This document shows, one piece after another, positions 17,471-26,301 of a stretch of 64,000 nt of DNA. How positions within the stretch are numbered: the stretch's first letter is position 1; each line of letters starts with the position of its first letter. The DNA is taken from positions 124,001 to 188,000 of the forward strand of contig NZ_JOEA01000014.1 in NCBI RefSeq assembly GCF_000719115.1, in the 5' to 3' direction. The translations under genes and the position numbers were made by a program. The notes under the pieces are model-generated. The model had not been told where the DNA came from. It saw only the letters and a program-made list of their open reading frames with translations, and did no database searches. This stretch comes from Lentzea albidocapillata (lineage in GTDB: Bacteria; Actinomycetota; Actinomycetes; Mycobacteriales; Pseudonocardiaceae).

Positions 17471-18222
17471 CCACGCTCGAAGTCCGCGACCTCACCAAGA
17501 CATTCCACCGGCACCGCGCGGTCGACGGTGTCTCCTTCACGCTCACCGCCGGCCGGACCGTCGCGCTGGTCGGCGAGTCCGGGTCGGGCAAGTCGACGAT
17601 CGCGCGGATGATCGCCCGCCTGGTCCGTCCCACCTCCGGCGAGATCACGCTGACCGGCCAGGGCGGCGAACCCGTGGCGCGGCGGGCGTACCGCGACCAC
17701 GTGCAGATGATCTTCCAGGACCCGTTCGCCTCGCTCAACCCGTTCCACACCGTCGAACACCACCTCGCCCGGCCGCTTGTCCTGCACGGGCGCTCGCGTG
17801 CGGAGGTGCCTCACCTGCTGGAGCGCGTGAGCCTCACCCCGGACCTCGCCCGCCGCCGGCCGCACGAGCTGTCCGGCGGGCAGCGGCAACGGGTGGCGAT
17901 AGCCCGCGCACTCGCACCGGGCGCGAAGGTGATCATCGCCGACGAACCGGTGTCCATGCTGGACGTCTCGATCCGGCTCGGCGTGCTCAAGCTGCTCGAC
18001 CGGCTGCAACGCGAGGAGGACCTCGCGGTCCTCTACATCACGCACGACCTGGCCACCGCCCGGCACTTCTCCGACGAGGTCCTGGTGATGCACCGGGGCC
18101 GCATCGTCGAACGAGGGCCCGGCGACGACGTGCTCCTACGTCCGCAGGACCCGTACACCCGGCAGCTCGCCGCCGCCGCGCCCGATCCGGAAGCCCGTTT
18201 CCGACAAGGAGGACAGCCTTGA
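17467..18222 (+). CDS. DppF-type ABC ATPase
   Basis: A 251-residue cytosolic ATPase with Walker A GESGSGKST, Q-loop IFQDPFASLNP, signature [15 protein letters not shown], Walker B VIIADEPVSMLDVS and H-loop YITHDL. The C-terminal RPQDPYTRQLAAAAP marks the oligopeptide-type subfamily. ATG 17467 overlaps the upstream stop (ATGA). It is the second nucleotide-binding domain of the importer. Confidence 0.92.
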   Translation: MTTLEVRDLTKTFHRHRAVDGVSFTLTAGRTVALVGESGSGKSTIARMIARLVRPTSGEITLTGQGGEPVARRAYRDHVQMIFQDPFASLNPFHTVEHHLARPLVLHGRSRAEVPHLLERVSLTPDLARRRPHELSGGQRQRVAIARALAPGAKVIIADEPVSMLDVSIRLGVLKLLDRLQREEDLAVLYITHDLATARHFSDEVLVMHRGRIVERGPGDDVLLRPQDPYTRQLAAAAPDPEARFRQGGQP

Positions 18223-20678
18223 TCCGCCAGTACCTGCACGACGGCTGGCAGCTGACCGCGGCCACGAACGAGGTGCCGGACAACATCCGGGGCCGCACGG
18301 TGCCCGCCGCGGTGCCCGGCAGCACCCACCTCGACCTGCTCGCGTCCGGGCTGATCACCGACCCGTTCCTCGACCGGGCGGAGGAGGAGCTCGCCTGGAT
18401 GCACCGTGCGGACTGGCGCTACAGCACCACCTTCCTCGCTGCCACGGCCAGGCCCGGACAACGGGCCGACCTCGTGTTCGACGGCCTCGACACCGTCGCC
18501 ACCGTCGAGCTGAACGGGCATGTGGCCGGGCAGACGGCGAACATGCACCGCGGCTACCGGTTCGACGTCCGCGAGTTCCTGGTGGACGGCGGCAACGACC
18601 TGACGGTGTCGTTCTCGTCGGCGCTCGCGCACGCCGAGAAGGTCGAGGCCGCTCTCGGCAGCCGGCCGCACGTCAACGCGCACCCGTTCAACATGGTGCG
18701 CAAGATGGCGTGCAGCTTCGGCTGGGACTGGGGTCCGGACCTGCAGACCGCGGGCATCTGGCGGCCGGTGCGGCTGGAGCGCTGGCACACCGCGCGCCTG
18801 GCCCGAGTTCGCCCGATCGTCACCGTCGCCGGCACGACCGGGCAGGTCGAGCTGCACGTCGACATCGAGTGGACGCCGGACGCCGCCGAGAACCTGACAC
18901 TGCTGATCACCCTGGGCGCGCACAAGCGCACCGTCATCGTCCCGGCCGGTCAGACGACCGTGGTCGCCCGCGTGGACGTGCCCGGCGCCGAGCTCTGGTG
19001 GCCGGCCGGACACGGCGAACAACCGCTCTACAACCTGGACGTCGTGCTGCGCGGCGAGTCCGAGCGGCTCGACAGCACGGCCAAGCGGATCGGGTTCCGC
19101 ACGATCACCGTCGACACGACCCCGGACGAGCACGGCACGCCGTTCACCGTCGTCGTGAACGACAGGCCGCTCTTCGTCAAGGGCGCCAACTGGATCCCCG
19201 ACGACCACTTCCTCACCAGGATCACCCGTGAGCGGCTGGTGCGGCGGGTGGACCAGGCCGTGGCCGCGCACGTCAACCTGCTGCGGGTGTGGGGCGGCGG
19301 GATCTACGAGTCCGACGACTTCTACGACGTCTGCGACGAGCGCGGAGTCCTGGTGTGGCAGGACTTCCCGCTCGCGTGCGCCGCGTACCCGGAGGAGGAG
19401 CCGATCCGCGGTGAGCTGGAGGCCGAGGCACGCGAGAACGTCGCGCGCCTGATGTCCCACGCCTCGCTGGCGTTGTGGAACGGCGGCAACGAGAACCTCT
19501 GGGGGTTCGCCGACTGGGGCTGGCCCGAGCAGCTGGACGGCCGGACGTGGGGCCTCGGTCACTACGACGAGCTGCTGCCCGGCATCGTGGCCGAACTCGA
19601 CCCGACCCGGTTCTACTGCCCCGGCAGCCCGTACAGCCCGGTGGACGGCTTGCACCCCAACGACGAGGACCACGGCACGCGCCACGACTGGCACGTCTGG
19701 AACGAGGCCGGCTACGAGCACTACCGCGACCACGTGCCGCGGTTCTGCTCGGAGTTCGGGTTCCAGGGCCCGCCGGCGTGGGCCACGCTCACCCGCTGGA
19801 TCCACGACCGGCCGCTGACCCCGGACTCGCCGAGCTTCCTGGCGCACCAGAAGGCCGAGGACGGCAACGGGAAGCTCGCGCGCGGACTGGCGGCGCGCCT
19901 GCCCTTGCCGGCGCGGTTCGAGGACTGGCACTGGGCGACGCAGCTCAACCAGGCGCGGGCGGTGGGCTTCGGCATCGAGCACTTCCGCTCGTGGTGGCCG
20001 CGCACGGCCGGTGCGATCGTGTGGCAGCTCAACGACTGCTGGCCGGTCACGTCCTGGGCGGCGATCGACAGCGAGGAACGGCTCAAACCGCTGTGGTACG
20101 GGCTGCGCCACGCCTACGCGCCCCGGCTCCTCACCTTCCAGCCGCGCGGCGACCGGCTCGTGCTCGTCGCGGTCAACGACCACGACGAGCCGTGGGACGC
20201 GCACCTCACCCTTGATCGGCAGACGTTCCGGGGGGTCACGTTGCACCTGACTAGACTGCGCCGGACGGTGCCGCCCCGCTCGGTCCTCTGCCTGGACCTG
20301 GAGGACGCGCTGCTACAGCCGGCGAACGACGACGCGGAGGTAATGGTGGCGACCACCGCCGAAGCCCGCGCGATCCTGCCGTTCCGGGAGGACGTCGAAC
20401 TCGCGTACGACCCGAGTCCCCTTACCGCGCAGGCACAAGCCGTGCGCGGCGGGTACGAGGTCGAGGTGCGGGCCGGCTCGTTCGCACGGGACGTCGCCGT
20501 CCTGGCCGACCGGGTGGCGCCGGACGCGGTCGTGGACGACTCGCTCGTGCCGTTGCTGGCCGGAGAGGTGCGCGTGTTCCACATCCGCACGGACGCCGTC
20601 GTCGACCCGGCTGCCTTCACCGATCCGCTGGTCCTGCGCTGTGCCAACGACCTCCGTGCGGTGCCCGATGTCCGGTGA
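18219..20678 (+). CDS. GH2 beta-mannosidase
   Basis: An 819-residue intracellular GH2 exo-beta-mannosidase that would trim imported manno-oligosaccharides. It starts at TTG 18219, overlapping the ATPase stop, with a strong AAGGAGG six bases upstream. The beta-mannosidase hallmark KMACSFGWDWGPDLQTAGIW is present around residue 165. The acid/base is E425 in LWNGGNENLWG and the nucleophile E512 in FCSEFGFQGPP. There is no signal peptide, which fits a cytosolic enzyme fed by the importer. Beta-mannosidase is favoured over beta-galactosidase by the WDWGP motif. Confidence 0.9.
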   Translation: MIRQYLHDGWQLTAATNEVPDNIRGRTVPAAVPGSTHLDLLASGLITDPFLDRAEEELAWMHRADWRYSTTFLAATARPGQRADLVFDGLDTVATVELNGHVAGQTANMHRGYRFDVREFLVDGGNDLTVSFSSALAHAEKVEAALGSRPHVNAHPFNMVRKMACSFGWDWGPDLQTAGIWRPVRLERWHTARLARVRPIVTVAGTTGQVELHVDIEWTPDAAENLTLLITLGAHKRTVIVPAGQTTVVARVDVPGAELWWPAGHGEQPLYNLDVVLRGESERLDSTAKRIGFRTITVDTTPDEHGTPFTVVVNDRPLFVKGANWIPDDHFLTRITRERLVRRVDQAVAAHVNLLRVWGGGIYESDDFYDVCDERGVLVWQDFPLACAAYPEEEPIRGELEAEARENVARLMSHASLALWNGGNENLWGFADWGWPEQLDGRTWGLGHYDELLPGIVAELDPTRFYCPGSPYSPVDGLHPNDEDHGTRHDWHVWNEAGYEHYRDHVPRFCSEFGFQGPPAWATLTRWIHDRPLTPDSPSFLAHQKAEDGNGKLARGLAARLPLPARFEDWHWATQLNQARAVGFGIEHFRSWWPRTAGAIVWQLNDCWPVTSWAAIDSEERLKPLWYGLRHAYAPRLLTFQPRGDRLVLVAVNDHDEPWDAHLTLDRQTFRGVTLHLTRLRRTVPPRSVLCLDLEDALLQPANDDAEVMVATTAEARAILPFREDVELAYDPSPLTAQAQAVRGGYEVEVRAGSFARDVAVLADRVAPDAVVDDSLVPLLAGEVRVFHIRTDAVVDPAAFTDPLVLRCANDLRAVPDVR

Positions 20679-21507
20679 ACCGACGGGCGCGGTGGGCCTG
20701 GTGCTCGCGAGGCCCGCACGCCTGCTCGGGGTCGAGCCGTTCTTCATGGAGTTCATCGCGGGCATAGAGGAACGGCTCGCCGAGCGCGACCTGTCCGTTC
20801 TGCTGCACATCGTGGCGGACCACGAGGCCGAGATCGCCGCCTACCGCCGCTGGGCGAGCCGCGGCCTGGTGGACGCCGTCGTGGTGGTGAACCCGGTGGC
20901 GGACGACCCGCGCCCGGCCGTGCTCGCGGAGATCGCACTGCCCGCGGTGGTCGTCGGCGACGATCCCCGGCTGCCCTCGGTCCGCACCGACCACGCCGGG
21001 CCGGTCGCCGAGGCGCTCGGGCACCTGCTCGACCTGGGGCACCGGCGGATCGCCAGGGTCACCGGCCCCTCGGCGTTGCTGCACACGCGGGCCCGCACGG
21101 ACGCGCTGCTGGCCGGATGCGCACGGGCGGGCGTCGACCCGATGATCGTCGAGGGCGACTACTCCGAGGAGGCGGGCGCCAAGCTCACTACCGCGCTCCT
21201 GAGCGGGCCGGAGCCGCCCACCGCGATCCTCTACGACAACGACGTGATGGCCGTGGCGGGACTCGCCGCGGCCGCCGCGCTCGGTGTCGCGGTGCCGGAC
21301 CGGCTCAGCCTGGTGGCGTGGGACGACTCGACGCTGTGCCGGCTCGCCTCCCCCGCCCTCACGACCATGAGCGTCGACGTCCACCAGTTCGGCGTGTCGG
21401 TGGCGGAGTCGGTGCTGGAGCGGATCGACGGCGGCCCGGTCACGCCGCGCTGGTCGCCGACCGCCCGCTACCTGGCGCGCGGCACGACGGCCCCCGCGTC
21501 CACTTAG
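20668..21507 (+). CDS. LacI/GalR sensor-domain protein lacking the HTH
   Basis: A 279-residue protein matching only the periplasmic-binding-protein-like sensor domain of LacI repressors: AVGLVLARPARLLG at the N-terminus, then DHAGPVAEALGHLLDLGHRRIA, TAILYDNDVMAVAG and SLVAWDDSTLCRLASPALTTM. The usual ~50-residue helix-turn-helix and hinge are missing. ATG 20668 already lies inside the mannosidase gene, and a slightly earlier start (20641) adds only nine residues with no HTH character. It may sense sugar and act through another protein, or be a decaying repressor. Confidence 0.8.
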   Translation: MSGEPTGAVGLVLARPARLLGVEPFFMEFIAGIEERLAERDLSVLLHIVADHEAEIAAYRRWASRGLVDAVVVVNPVADDPRPAVLAEIALPAVVVGDDPRLPSVRTDHAGPVAEALGHLLDLGHRRIARVTGPSALLHTRARTDALLAGCARAGVDPMIVEGDYSEEAGAKLTTALLSGPEPPTAILYDNDVMAVAGLAAAAALGVAVPDRLSLVAWDDSTLCRLASPALTTMSVDVHQFGVSVAESVLERIDGGPVTPRWSPTARYLARGTTAPAST

Positions 21508-21555
21508 GACACGTCCGTCCCTGAGGACACCACGGCACCGGTGGCAGACAGGCGG

Positions 21556-21569
21556 TGTGAACGCTAACA
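21556..21569 (+). promoter_or_regulatory. LacI-type operator-like site 1 upstream of GH127
   Basis: TGTGAACGCTAACA is an imperfect 14-bp palindrome around a central CG, like actinobacterial LacI operators of the form TGTTAGCGCTAACA. It lies in the 214-bp gap before the GH127 gene. Confidence 0.45.
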
Positions 21570-21622
21570 GATCTGGGCCGAACACAGCATGAGAGATGCT
21601 TTCAGTCGCGACATTGCTCAAA

Positions 21623-21647
21623 GTTAACGCTCACATTGAGCGTTGAC
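21623..21647 (+). promoter_or_regulatory. Strong inverted repeat (operator) upstream of GH127
   Basis: AACGCTCA and TGAGCGTT form a perfect 8-bp inverted repeat around CAT. The arms extend to 11 bp with one mismatch (GTTAACGCTCA / TGAGCGTTGAC). The half-site resembles the LacI-type site 60 bp upstream, so one repressor may use both. The centre is about 85 bp before the GH127 start. Confidence 0.6.
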
Positions 21648-21721
21648 CTCTCGGCAACCTCGTGGCTACATTCCGTTGCAGCGCCGCGACCGCAGTTTCG
21701 CCGAGCGACTGGAGCATCCTC

Positions 21722-24034
21722 ATGTCCTCATCGTTGAGTCGACGCAGGCTCTTCCAAGCCGCGGGCGTGGCCGCCATCGCGACCACGGCACCGTCACTGG
21801 TGGCGGGGTCAGCGCAGGCGGCCTCGGTACCGCCTGTGCGCGCCGACGCCGGCGTGTCGGCCCACCCGTTCGACCTGTCCGAGGTCCGGCTGACACAGGG
21901 CCGGTGGCTGGACAACCAGAACCGGACGCTGTCCTACCTGCGTTTCGTCGACGTCGACCGGCTGCTCTACAACTTCCGCGCCAACCACCGGCTGTCCACG
22001 AACGGCGCCGCCGCGCTGGGCGGATGGGAGGCGCCGGACTTCCCGTTCCGCACGCACAGCCAGGGGCACTTCCTCACGGCCTGGGCGCAGGCGTGGGCGG
22101 TCCTGGGCGACACGACGTGCCGGGACAGGGCGAACCACATGGTCGCGGAACTGGCCAAGTGCCAGGCGAACAACGCGGCGGCCGGCTTCAACACCGGGTA
22201 CCTCTCGGGCTTCCCCGAGTCGGACTTCGACGCGCTGGAGAACGGCTCCCCCAAGTCCGTCTCGTACTACTCGCTGCACAAGACCCTCGCGGGGCTGCTG
22301 GACGTGTGGCGCCACATCGGCAACACCCAGGCGCGCGACGTGCTGCTGCGCTTCGCCGGATGGGTCGACTGGCGCACGGCCCGGCTGTCCTACAGCAGGA
22401 TGCAGTCCGTTCTGGGCACCGAGTTCGGCGGGATGAACGCCGTGCTCGCCGATCTCTACCAGCAGACGGGCGACTCCCGCTGGCTGACGGCGGCCCAGCG
22501 GTTCGACCACGCCGCCGTGTTCGACCCGCTCGCGTCCGGCCAGGACCGCCTCAACGGCCTGCACGCCAACACCCAGGTGCCGAAGTGGATCGGCGCGGCA
22601 CGTGAGTACAAGGCGACGGGGACCACCCGCTACCGCGACATCGCCCTCAACGCCTGGAACATCACCATCGGCGCGCACACCTACGCCATCGGCGGCAACA
22701 GCCAGGCAGAGCACTTCCGCGCACCCAACGCCATCGCCGCCTACCTGAGCACCGATACGTGCGAGGCATGCAACACCTACAACATGCTCAGGCTGACGCG
22801 CGAACTGTGGCTGACCGACCCCGGCCGGGCGGCCTACTTCGACTACTACGAGCGCGCCCTGCTCAACCACCTGATCGGCCAGCAGAACCCGGCGGACCCT
22901 CACGGCCACACCTGCTACTTCACCGGGCTCAATCCCGGTCACCGGCGCGGCGACACCGGCCCGGCGTGGGGCGGCGGTCACTGGAGCACGGACTACGGCA
23001 CGTTCTGGTGCTGCCAGGGCACCGGACTGGAGACCAACACCAAGCTCGCCGACTCGATCTACTTCTTCAGCGGCAGCACCCTGACCGTGAACCTGTACGC
23101 GCCGTCGGTGCTGACGTGGTCGTCCCGGCGCATCACCGTCACCCAGACCACGAGCTACCCGGCGAGCGACACCACGACGCTCACCGTCACCGGCAACGCG
23201 GCCGGTTCGTGGACGATGCGGTTGCGCATCCCCGCCTGGACCACGGGCGCGACCGTCAGCGTCAACGGCGTGGCGCAGAACGTGACCACGACGCCCGGCA
23301 CCTACGCGACCCTGACACGCTCGTGGACGTCCGGCGACGTAGTAGCGCTGCGGCTGCCGATGCGCGTGATCGCCCAGCCCGCCAACGACAACGCCGGTGT
23401 CGTCGCGCTGACCTACGGCCCGGCGGTGCTCGCGGGCAACTACGGCAACACCAAGCCCTCCGGGCTGCCGTCACTGGACATCGGCTCCGTCACGCGCACC
23501 AGCACCTCGTCGCTGGCGTTCACCGCGACGGCGAACGGGACGCGGATCAACCTCGGGCCGTTCCACGACGCCCACGGCTTCAACTACAACGTCTACTGGA
23601 GCACCGGCGGCGCCACCGCGAGCCACCGGCTGGTCAACGCGGGCACCGGCATGGTGCTGGGCATCCAGAACATGTCCACAGTGGATGGCGGCCTCGCCGT
23701 GCAGTGGCACGACAGCGGAACCGCCGACCACGACTGGCAGATCGTCACCGACGGGTCCGACGTGCGGCTGCGCAACGTCCACAGCGGCAAGGTCCTCGGT
23801 GTGGAGAACATGTCCACGGCCGACAACGCCCGCGTCCTGCAGTGGTCCGACAACGGAACCGCCGACCACAGGTGGACGTTCGTCCCCGGCGGCGACGGCA
23901 CCTACAAGATCCGCAACGCCCACAGCGGAAAGCTGCTCGGCGTCCTCGACGGCTCCACCACCGCGGGTGCGCAGGTCGTGCAGGACTCGGACAACGGCAC
24001 CGCGGACAACCGCTGGCGCCTGGTCGCGAACTGA
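21722..24034 (+). CDS. Secreted GH127 beta-L-arabinofuranosidase with ricin-type lectin domain
   Basis: A 770-residue exported enzyme. ATG 21722 gives a twin-arginine signal (SLSRRRLFQAAGVAAIATTA). The alpha/alpha-barrel carries the GH127 zinc-thiolate motif: Glu and Cys in TCEACNTYNML and the adjacent cysteine pair in FWCCQGTGLE, one of which is the nucleophile in characterised family members. The family releases beta-L-arabinofuranose from plant glycoproteins or related polymers. The last ~135 residues form a ricin-type beta-trefoil (CBM13-like) with three similar blocks, each with a GTADxxW motif. The gene is monocistronic and ends at the hairpin shared with the AA10 gene. Confidence 0.85.
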   Translation: MSSSLSRRRLFQAAGVAAIATTAPSLVAGSAQAASVPPVRADAGVSAHPFDLSEVRLTQGRWLDNQNRTLSYLRFVDVDRLLYNFRANHRLSTNGAAALGGWEAPDFPFRTHSQGHFLTAWAQAWAVLGDTTCRDRANHMVAELAKCQANNAAAGFNTGYLSGFPESDFDALENGSPKSVSYYSLHKTLAGLLDVWRHIGNTQARDVLLRFAGWVDWRTARLSYSRMQSVLGTEFGGMNAVLADLYQQTGDSRWLTAAQRFDHAAVFDPLASGQDRLNGLHANTQVPKWIGAAREYKATGTTRYRDIALNAWNITIGAHTYAIGGNSQAEHFRAPNAIAAYLSTDTCEACNTYNMLRLTRELWLTDPGRAAYFDYYERALLNHLIGQQNPADPHGHTCYFTGLNPGHRRGDTGPAWGGGHWSTDYGTFWCCQGTGLETNTKLADSIYFFSGSTLTVNLYAPSVLTWSSRRITVTQTTSYPASDTTTLTVTGNAAGSWTMRLRIPAWTTGATVSVNGVAQNVTTTPGTYATLTRSWTSGDVVALRLPMRVIAQPANDNAGVVALTYGPAVLAGNYGNTKPSGLPSLDIGSVTRTSTSSLAFTATANGTRINLGPFHDAHGFNYNVYWSTGGATASHRLVNAGTGMVLGIQNMSTVDGGLAVQWHDSGTADHDWQIVTDGSDVRLRNVHSGKVLGVENMSTADNARVLQWSDNGTADHRWTFVPGGDGTYKIRNAHSGKLLGVLDGSTTAGAQVVQDSDNGTADNRWRLVAN

Positions 24035-24037
24035 ACG

Positions 24038-24078
24038 CGTGGTGCGTGTCCCCGGTGGTTTCCGGGACACGCACCACG
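24038..24078. terminator. Bidirectional hairpin terminator
   Basis: A perfect 15-bp stem (CGTGGTGCGTGTCCC pairing with GGGACACGCACCACG) closes an 11-nt loop between the convergent GH127 and AA10 genes. Confidence 0.8.
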
Positions 24079-24085
24079 TCGGTTC

Positions 24086-24748
24086 TCAGCCGAAGTTCAC
24101 GTCACTGCACCACATGTACGCCTGGTCCAGGTGTGAGGCCTGCCAGATCGTGAACACCACGTGGTGGCCGCGGTACGCGCCGGAGGTCTGGACGTCGAAC
24201 CTGATGTCCTTGGCCGGAGCGAACCTGCCGGTCTGCGTGATGAAGTCGAGGTTGCCCCAGCCCAGTCTCTGGGTGGCCGGGTCGAACCCGTTCTTGCTGA
24301 TGTAGACGCGCAGGTAGTCGGCTCCGTGACTGGCCTGGTCGTACAGGTGCATCGAGAAGCTGCTGCCCAGGTTGGTGGTCTTCCACCGGCCGGGCGTGTT
24401 CAGGGAGTTGTTGCGCGTCAGGGCGTTGCTGCAGAGCTGTCCGTCCGGAGTGGCCGCCTGGAAGTTCCCGCGGAGGCCGTCCCGCAGCGCGCTCATCCAG
24501 TTCCACATGGTGTCGGCGTTGGCCTGGAAGGCCTGCCAGCACATGGGATCCTGTTGCTGCATGGCCGGGTTCGTGTGCTGGCTGCCCCACGTCTGCCAGC
24601 ACTGGTAGGCGCGGGTGGCCGGACCGACGATCGTGCCGTGGGCCGACGCCGTGGGCGTCCAGAGGAACGTGCAGACCAGCACGCTGACGACGAGCGCGAT
24701 CAAGCCCCGCCGTCTGGTGAGCGACCCGAAGGTGCTGCGCTTGCGCAT
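24086..24748 (-). CDS. AA10 lytic polysaccharide monooxygenase
   Basis: A 220-residue secreted copper enzyme that oxidatively cleaves crystalline cellulose or chitin. After a 36-residue signal ending TPTASA, the mature chain begins with His37, which must be N-terminal to form the copper histidine brace. The second brace histidine is H141 in DQASHGADYLRVYI, and F219 in CSDVNFG fits the axial position. The protein is a single catalytic domain of about 184 residues with no CBM. A cellulose-type CebR operator 51 bp upstream supports a role in cellulose attack. Confidence 0.92.
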   Translation of the reverse strand: MRKRSTFGSLTRRRGLIALVVSVLVCTFLWTPTASAHGTIVGPATRAYQCWQTWGSQHTNPAMQQQDPMCWQAFQANADTMWNWMSALRDGLRGNFQAATPDGQLCSNALTRNNSLNTPGRWKTTNLGSSFSMHLYDQASHGADYLRVYISKNGFDPATQRLGWGNLDFITQTGRFAPAKDIRFDVQTSGAYRGHHVVFTIWQASHLDQAYMWCSDVNFG

Positions 24749-24798
24749 GAATGAGCCTCCGATCTCCGATGATCGACGTTCAAACAGCAGCGGCGGAT

Positions 24799-24812
24799 TG
24801 GGAGCGCTCCCA
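24799..24812 (-). promoter_or_regulatory. CebR-type operator
   Basis: TGGGAGCGCTCCCA is a perfect 14-bp palindrome identical to the operator described for CebR, the cellobiose/cellotriose-sensing LacI-family repressor of Streptomyces. It lies 51 bp upstream of the AA10 start. No cebR gene is in the window. The remainder of the gap up to 24936 shows no other clear signal. Confidence 0.85.
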
Positions 24813-24936
24813 GGCCATCAACCCTACAGATAACGCTGAGAGATCACAAGAGTACGCGGAGTGATCACGGGGATCGGCCTGGCCTTGCCGGCGAATCCAT
24901 CAAGCGAACGCCACCGGGCGCACTTAGCGTCGGGGC

Positions 24937-26262
24937 ATGTCCCTGATCTTCTCCAGCGTCGTCGACGCTCCCCTCGACGAGGTGTTCGCCTGGCACGCGC
25001 GGCCGGGCGCCATCCACCGGCTCTCGCCGCCGTGGCAGCCGGTGGGGGTCGTGAGCGAGGCGAGCACCCTCGACGGTGGTCGTGCCGTGCTGGGGTTGCC
25101 GCTCGGACTGCGCTGGGGTGCGCGGCACACCGGCTTCGAGCCGCCGCACCGGTTCGTCGACGAGCTGGACTCCGCGCCGCTGAGCTGGGCGCTGAAGTGG
25201 CGGCACATCCACGAGTTCGCGGCGGAGGGCGAGCGGACGAGGATGACCGACCGCGTGGAGACGCCGGTTCCCGGTGCGCTGCTGCGGTCGATGTTCGCCT
25301 ACCGGCACCGCCAGCTCGCCGCCGACCTGGCGGCCCAGGCCTCCGCGCGGAAGGCGGGCGACCGGCCGCTCACGGTGGCGATCACCGGTGGCAGCGGGTT
25401 CGTGGGCACGGCACTGTGGTCGTTCCTGAGCACGGCGGGCCACCGGGTGGTGAAGCTGGTCCGCCGCTCCCCCGCCGCTGTGGACGAGCGACGCTGGGAT
25501 CCCGGTCACCCGGCGCCCGATCTTCTGTCCGATGTGGACGCTGTGGTGCACCTGGCGGGCGCGTCGATCGCGGGCAGGTTCACCGACGCGCACCGGCGGG
25601 CGATCCGTTCGTCCAGGATCGGACCGACCAGAGCACTCGCCGAGCTTGCCTCCGCCACCGGTGTGCCGGTGTTCGTCAGCGCGTCCGCGATCGGCTTCTA
25701 CGGCGCCGACCGCGGCAACGAGGAGCTCACCGAGGACAGCGAGCGGGGCGAGGGCTTCCTCGCGGACGTGGTCGCCGACTGGGAGGCCGCGACCGCACCG
25801 GCCGCGTCGGCCGGCGTGCGGGTGGTGAACGTTCGCACCGGACTGGTCCAGTCCCCCGACGGCGGCACGCTGCGACTCTTCCACCCGCTGTTCGCCGCCG
25901 GGCTGGGCGGGCGGCTCGGTGACGGGCGAATGTGGCAGTCGTGGATCGGCATGGACGACCTGGTCGACGTCTACCACCGCGCGCTCTACGACAACGAGCT
26001 CAGCGGACCGGTCAACGCCGTCGCCCCCGACGCCGTGCGCAACAGCACCTACGCCGCCACGCTCGCGAAGGTGCTGCGCCGGCCCGCGCTGCTGCCGGTG
26101 CCGTTGTCCGGGCCGCGGCTCCTGCTGGGTGAGCAGGGCGCGCGCGAGCTCGCCGAGGCGAGTCAGCTGGTCCGGCCCGCCGCGCTGGCCAAGGCCGGGC
26201 ACCGGTTCCGGTATCCGGACCTGGAACCGGCACTGCGGCACGTGCTGGGCCGCGTGCGTTAG
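24937..26262 (+). CDS. TIGR01777-family SDR epimerase with N-terminal SRPBCC domain
   Basis: A 441-residue cytosolic protein. Residues 1-140 look like an SRPBCC/START-type domain (SSVVDAPLDEVFAWHARPGA). Residues 148-441 are an extended SDR of the TIGR01777 (YfcH/SulA-like) family, with NAD-binding ITGGSGFVG, VVHLAGASIAGRF and SASAIGFYG. It begins at ATG 24937. The two-domain form is common in actinobacteria. The reaction is not established. The gene is divergent from the AA10 gene and not obviously part of a sugar operon. Confidence 0.8.
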   Translation: MSLIFSSVVDAPLDEVFAWHARPGAIHRLSPPWQPVGVVSEASTLDGGRAVLGLPLGLRWGARHTGFEPPHRFVDELDSAPLSWALKWRHIHEFAAEGERTRMTDRVETPVPGALLRSMFAYRHRQLAADLAAQASARKAGDRPLTVAITGGSGFVGTALWSFLSTAGHRVVKLVRRSPAAVDERRWDPGHPAPDLLSDVDAVVHLAGASIAGRFTDAHRRAIRSSRIGPTRALAELASATGVPVFVSASAIGFYGADRGNEELTEDSERGEGFLADVVADWEAATAPAASAGVRVVNVRTGLVQSPDGGTLRLFHPLFAAGLGGRLGDGRMWQSWIGMDDLVDVYHRALYDNELSGPVNAVAPDAVRNSTYAATLAKVLRRPALLPVPLSGPRLLLGEQGARELAEASQLVRPAALAKAGHRFRYPDLEPALRHVLGRVR

Positions 26263-26301
26263 TTGACTCGACACACCGAACAAGGCAAGGGGGATGCCCG
26301 A

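Noticed and set aside
18033..20246. Minus-strand open frame opposite the beta-mannosidase
   Set aside because: No domain, poor composition and full overlap with a well-supported GH2 gene.
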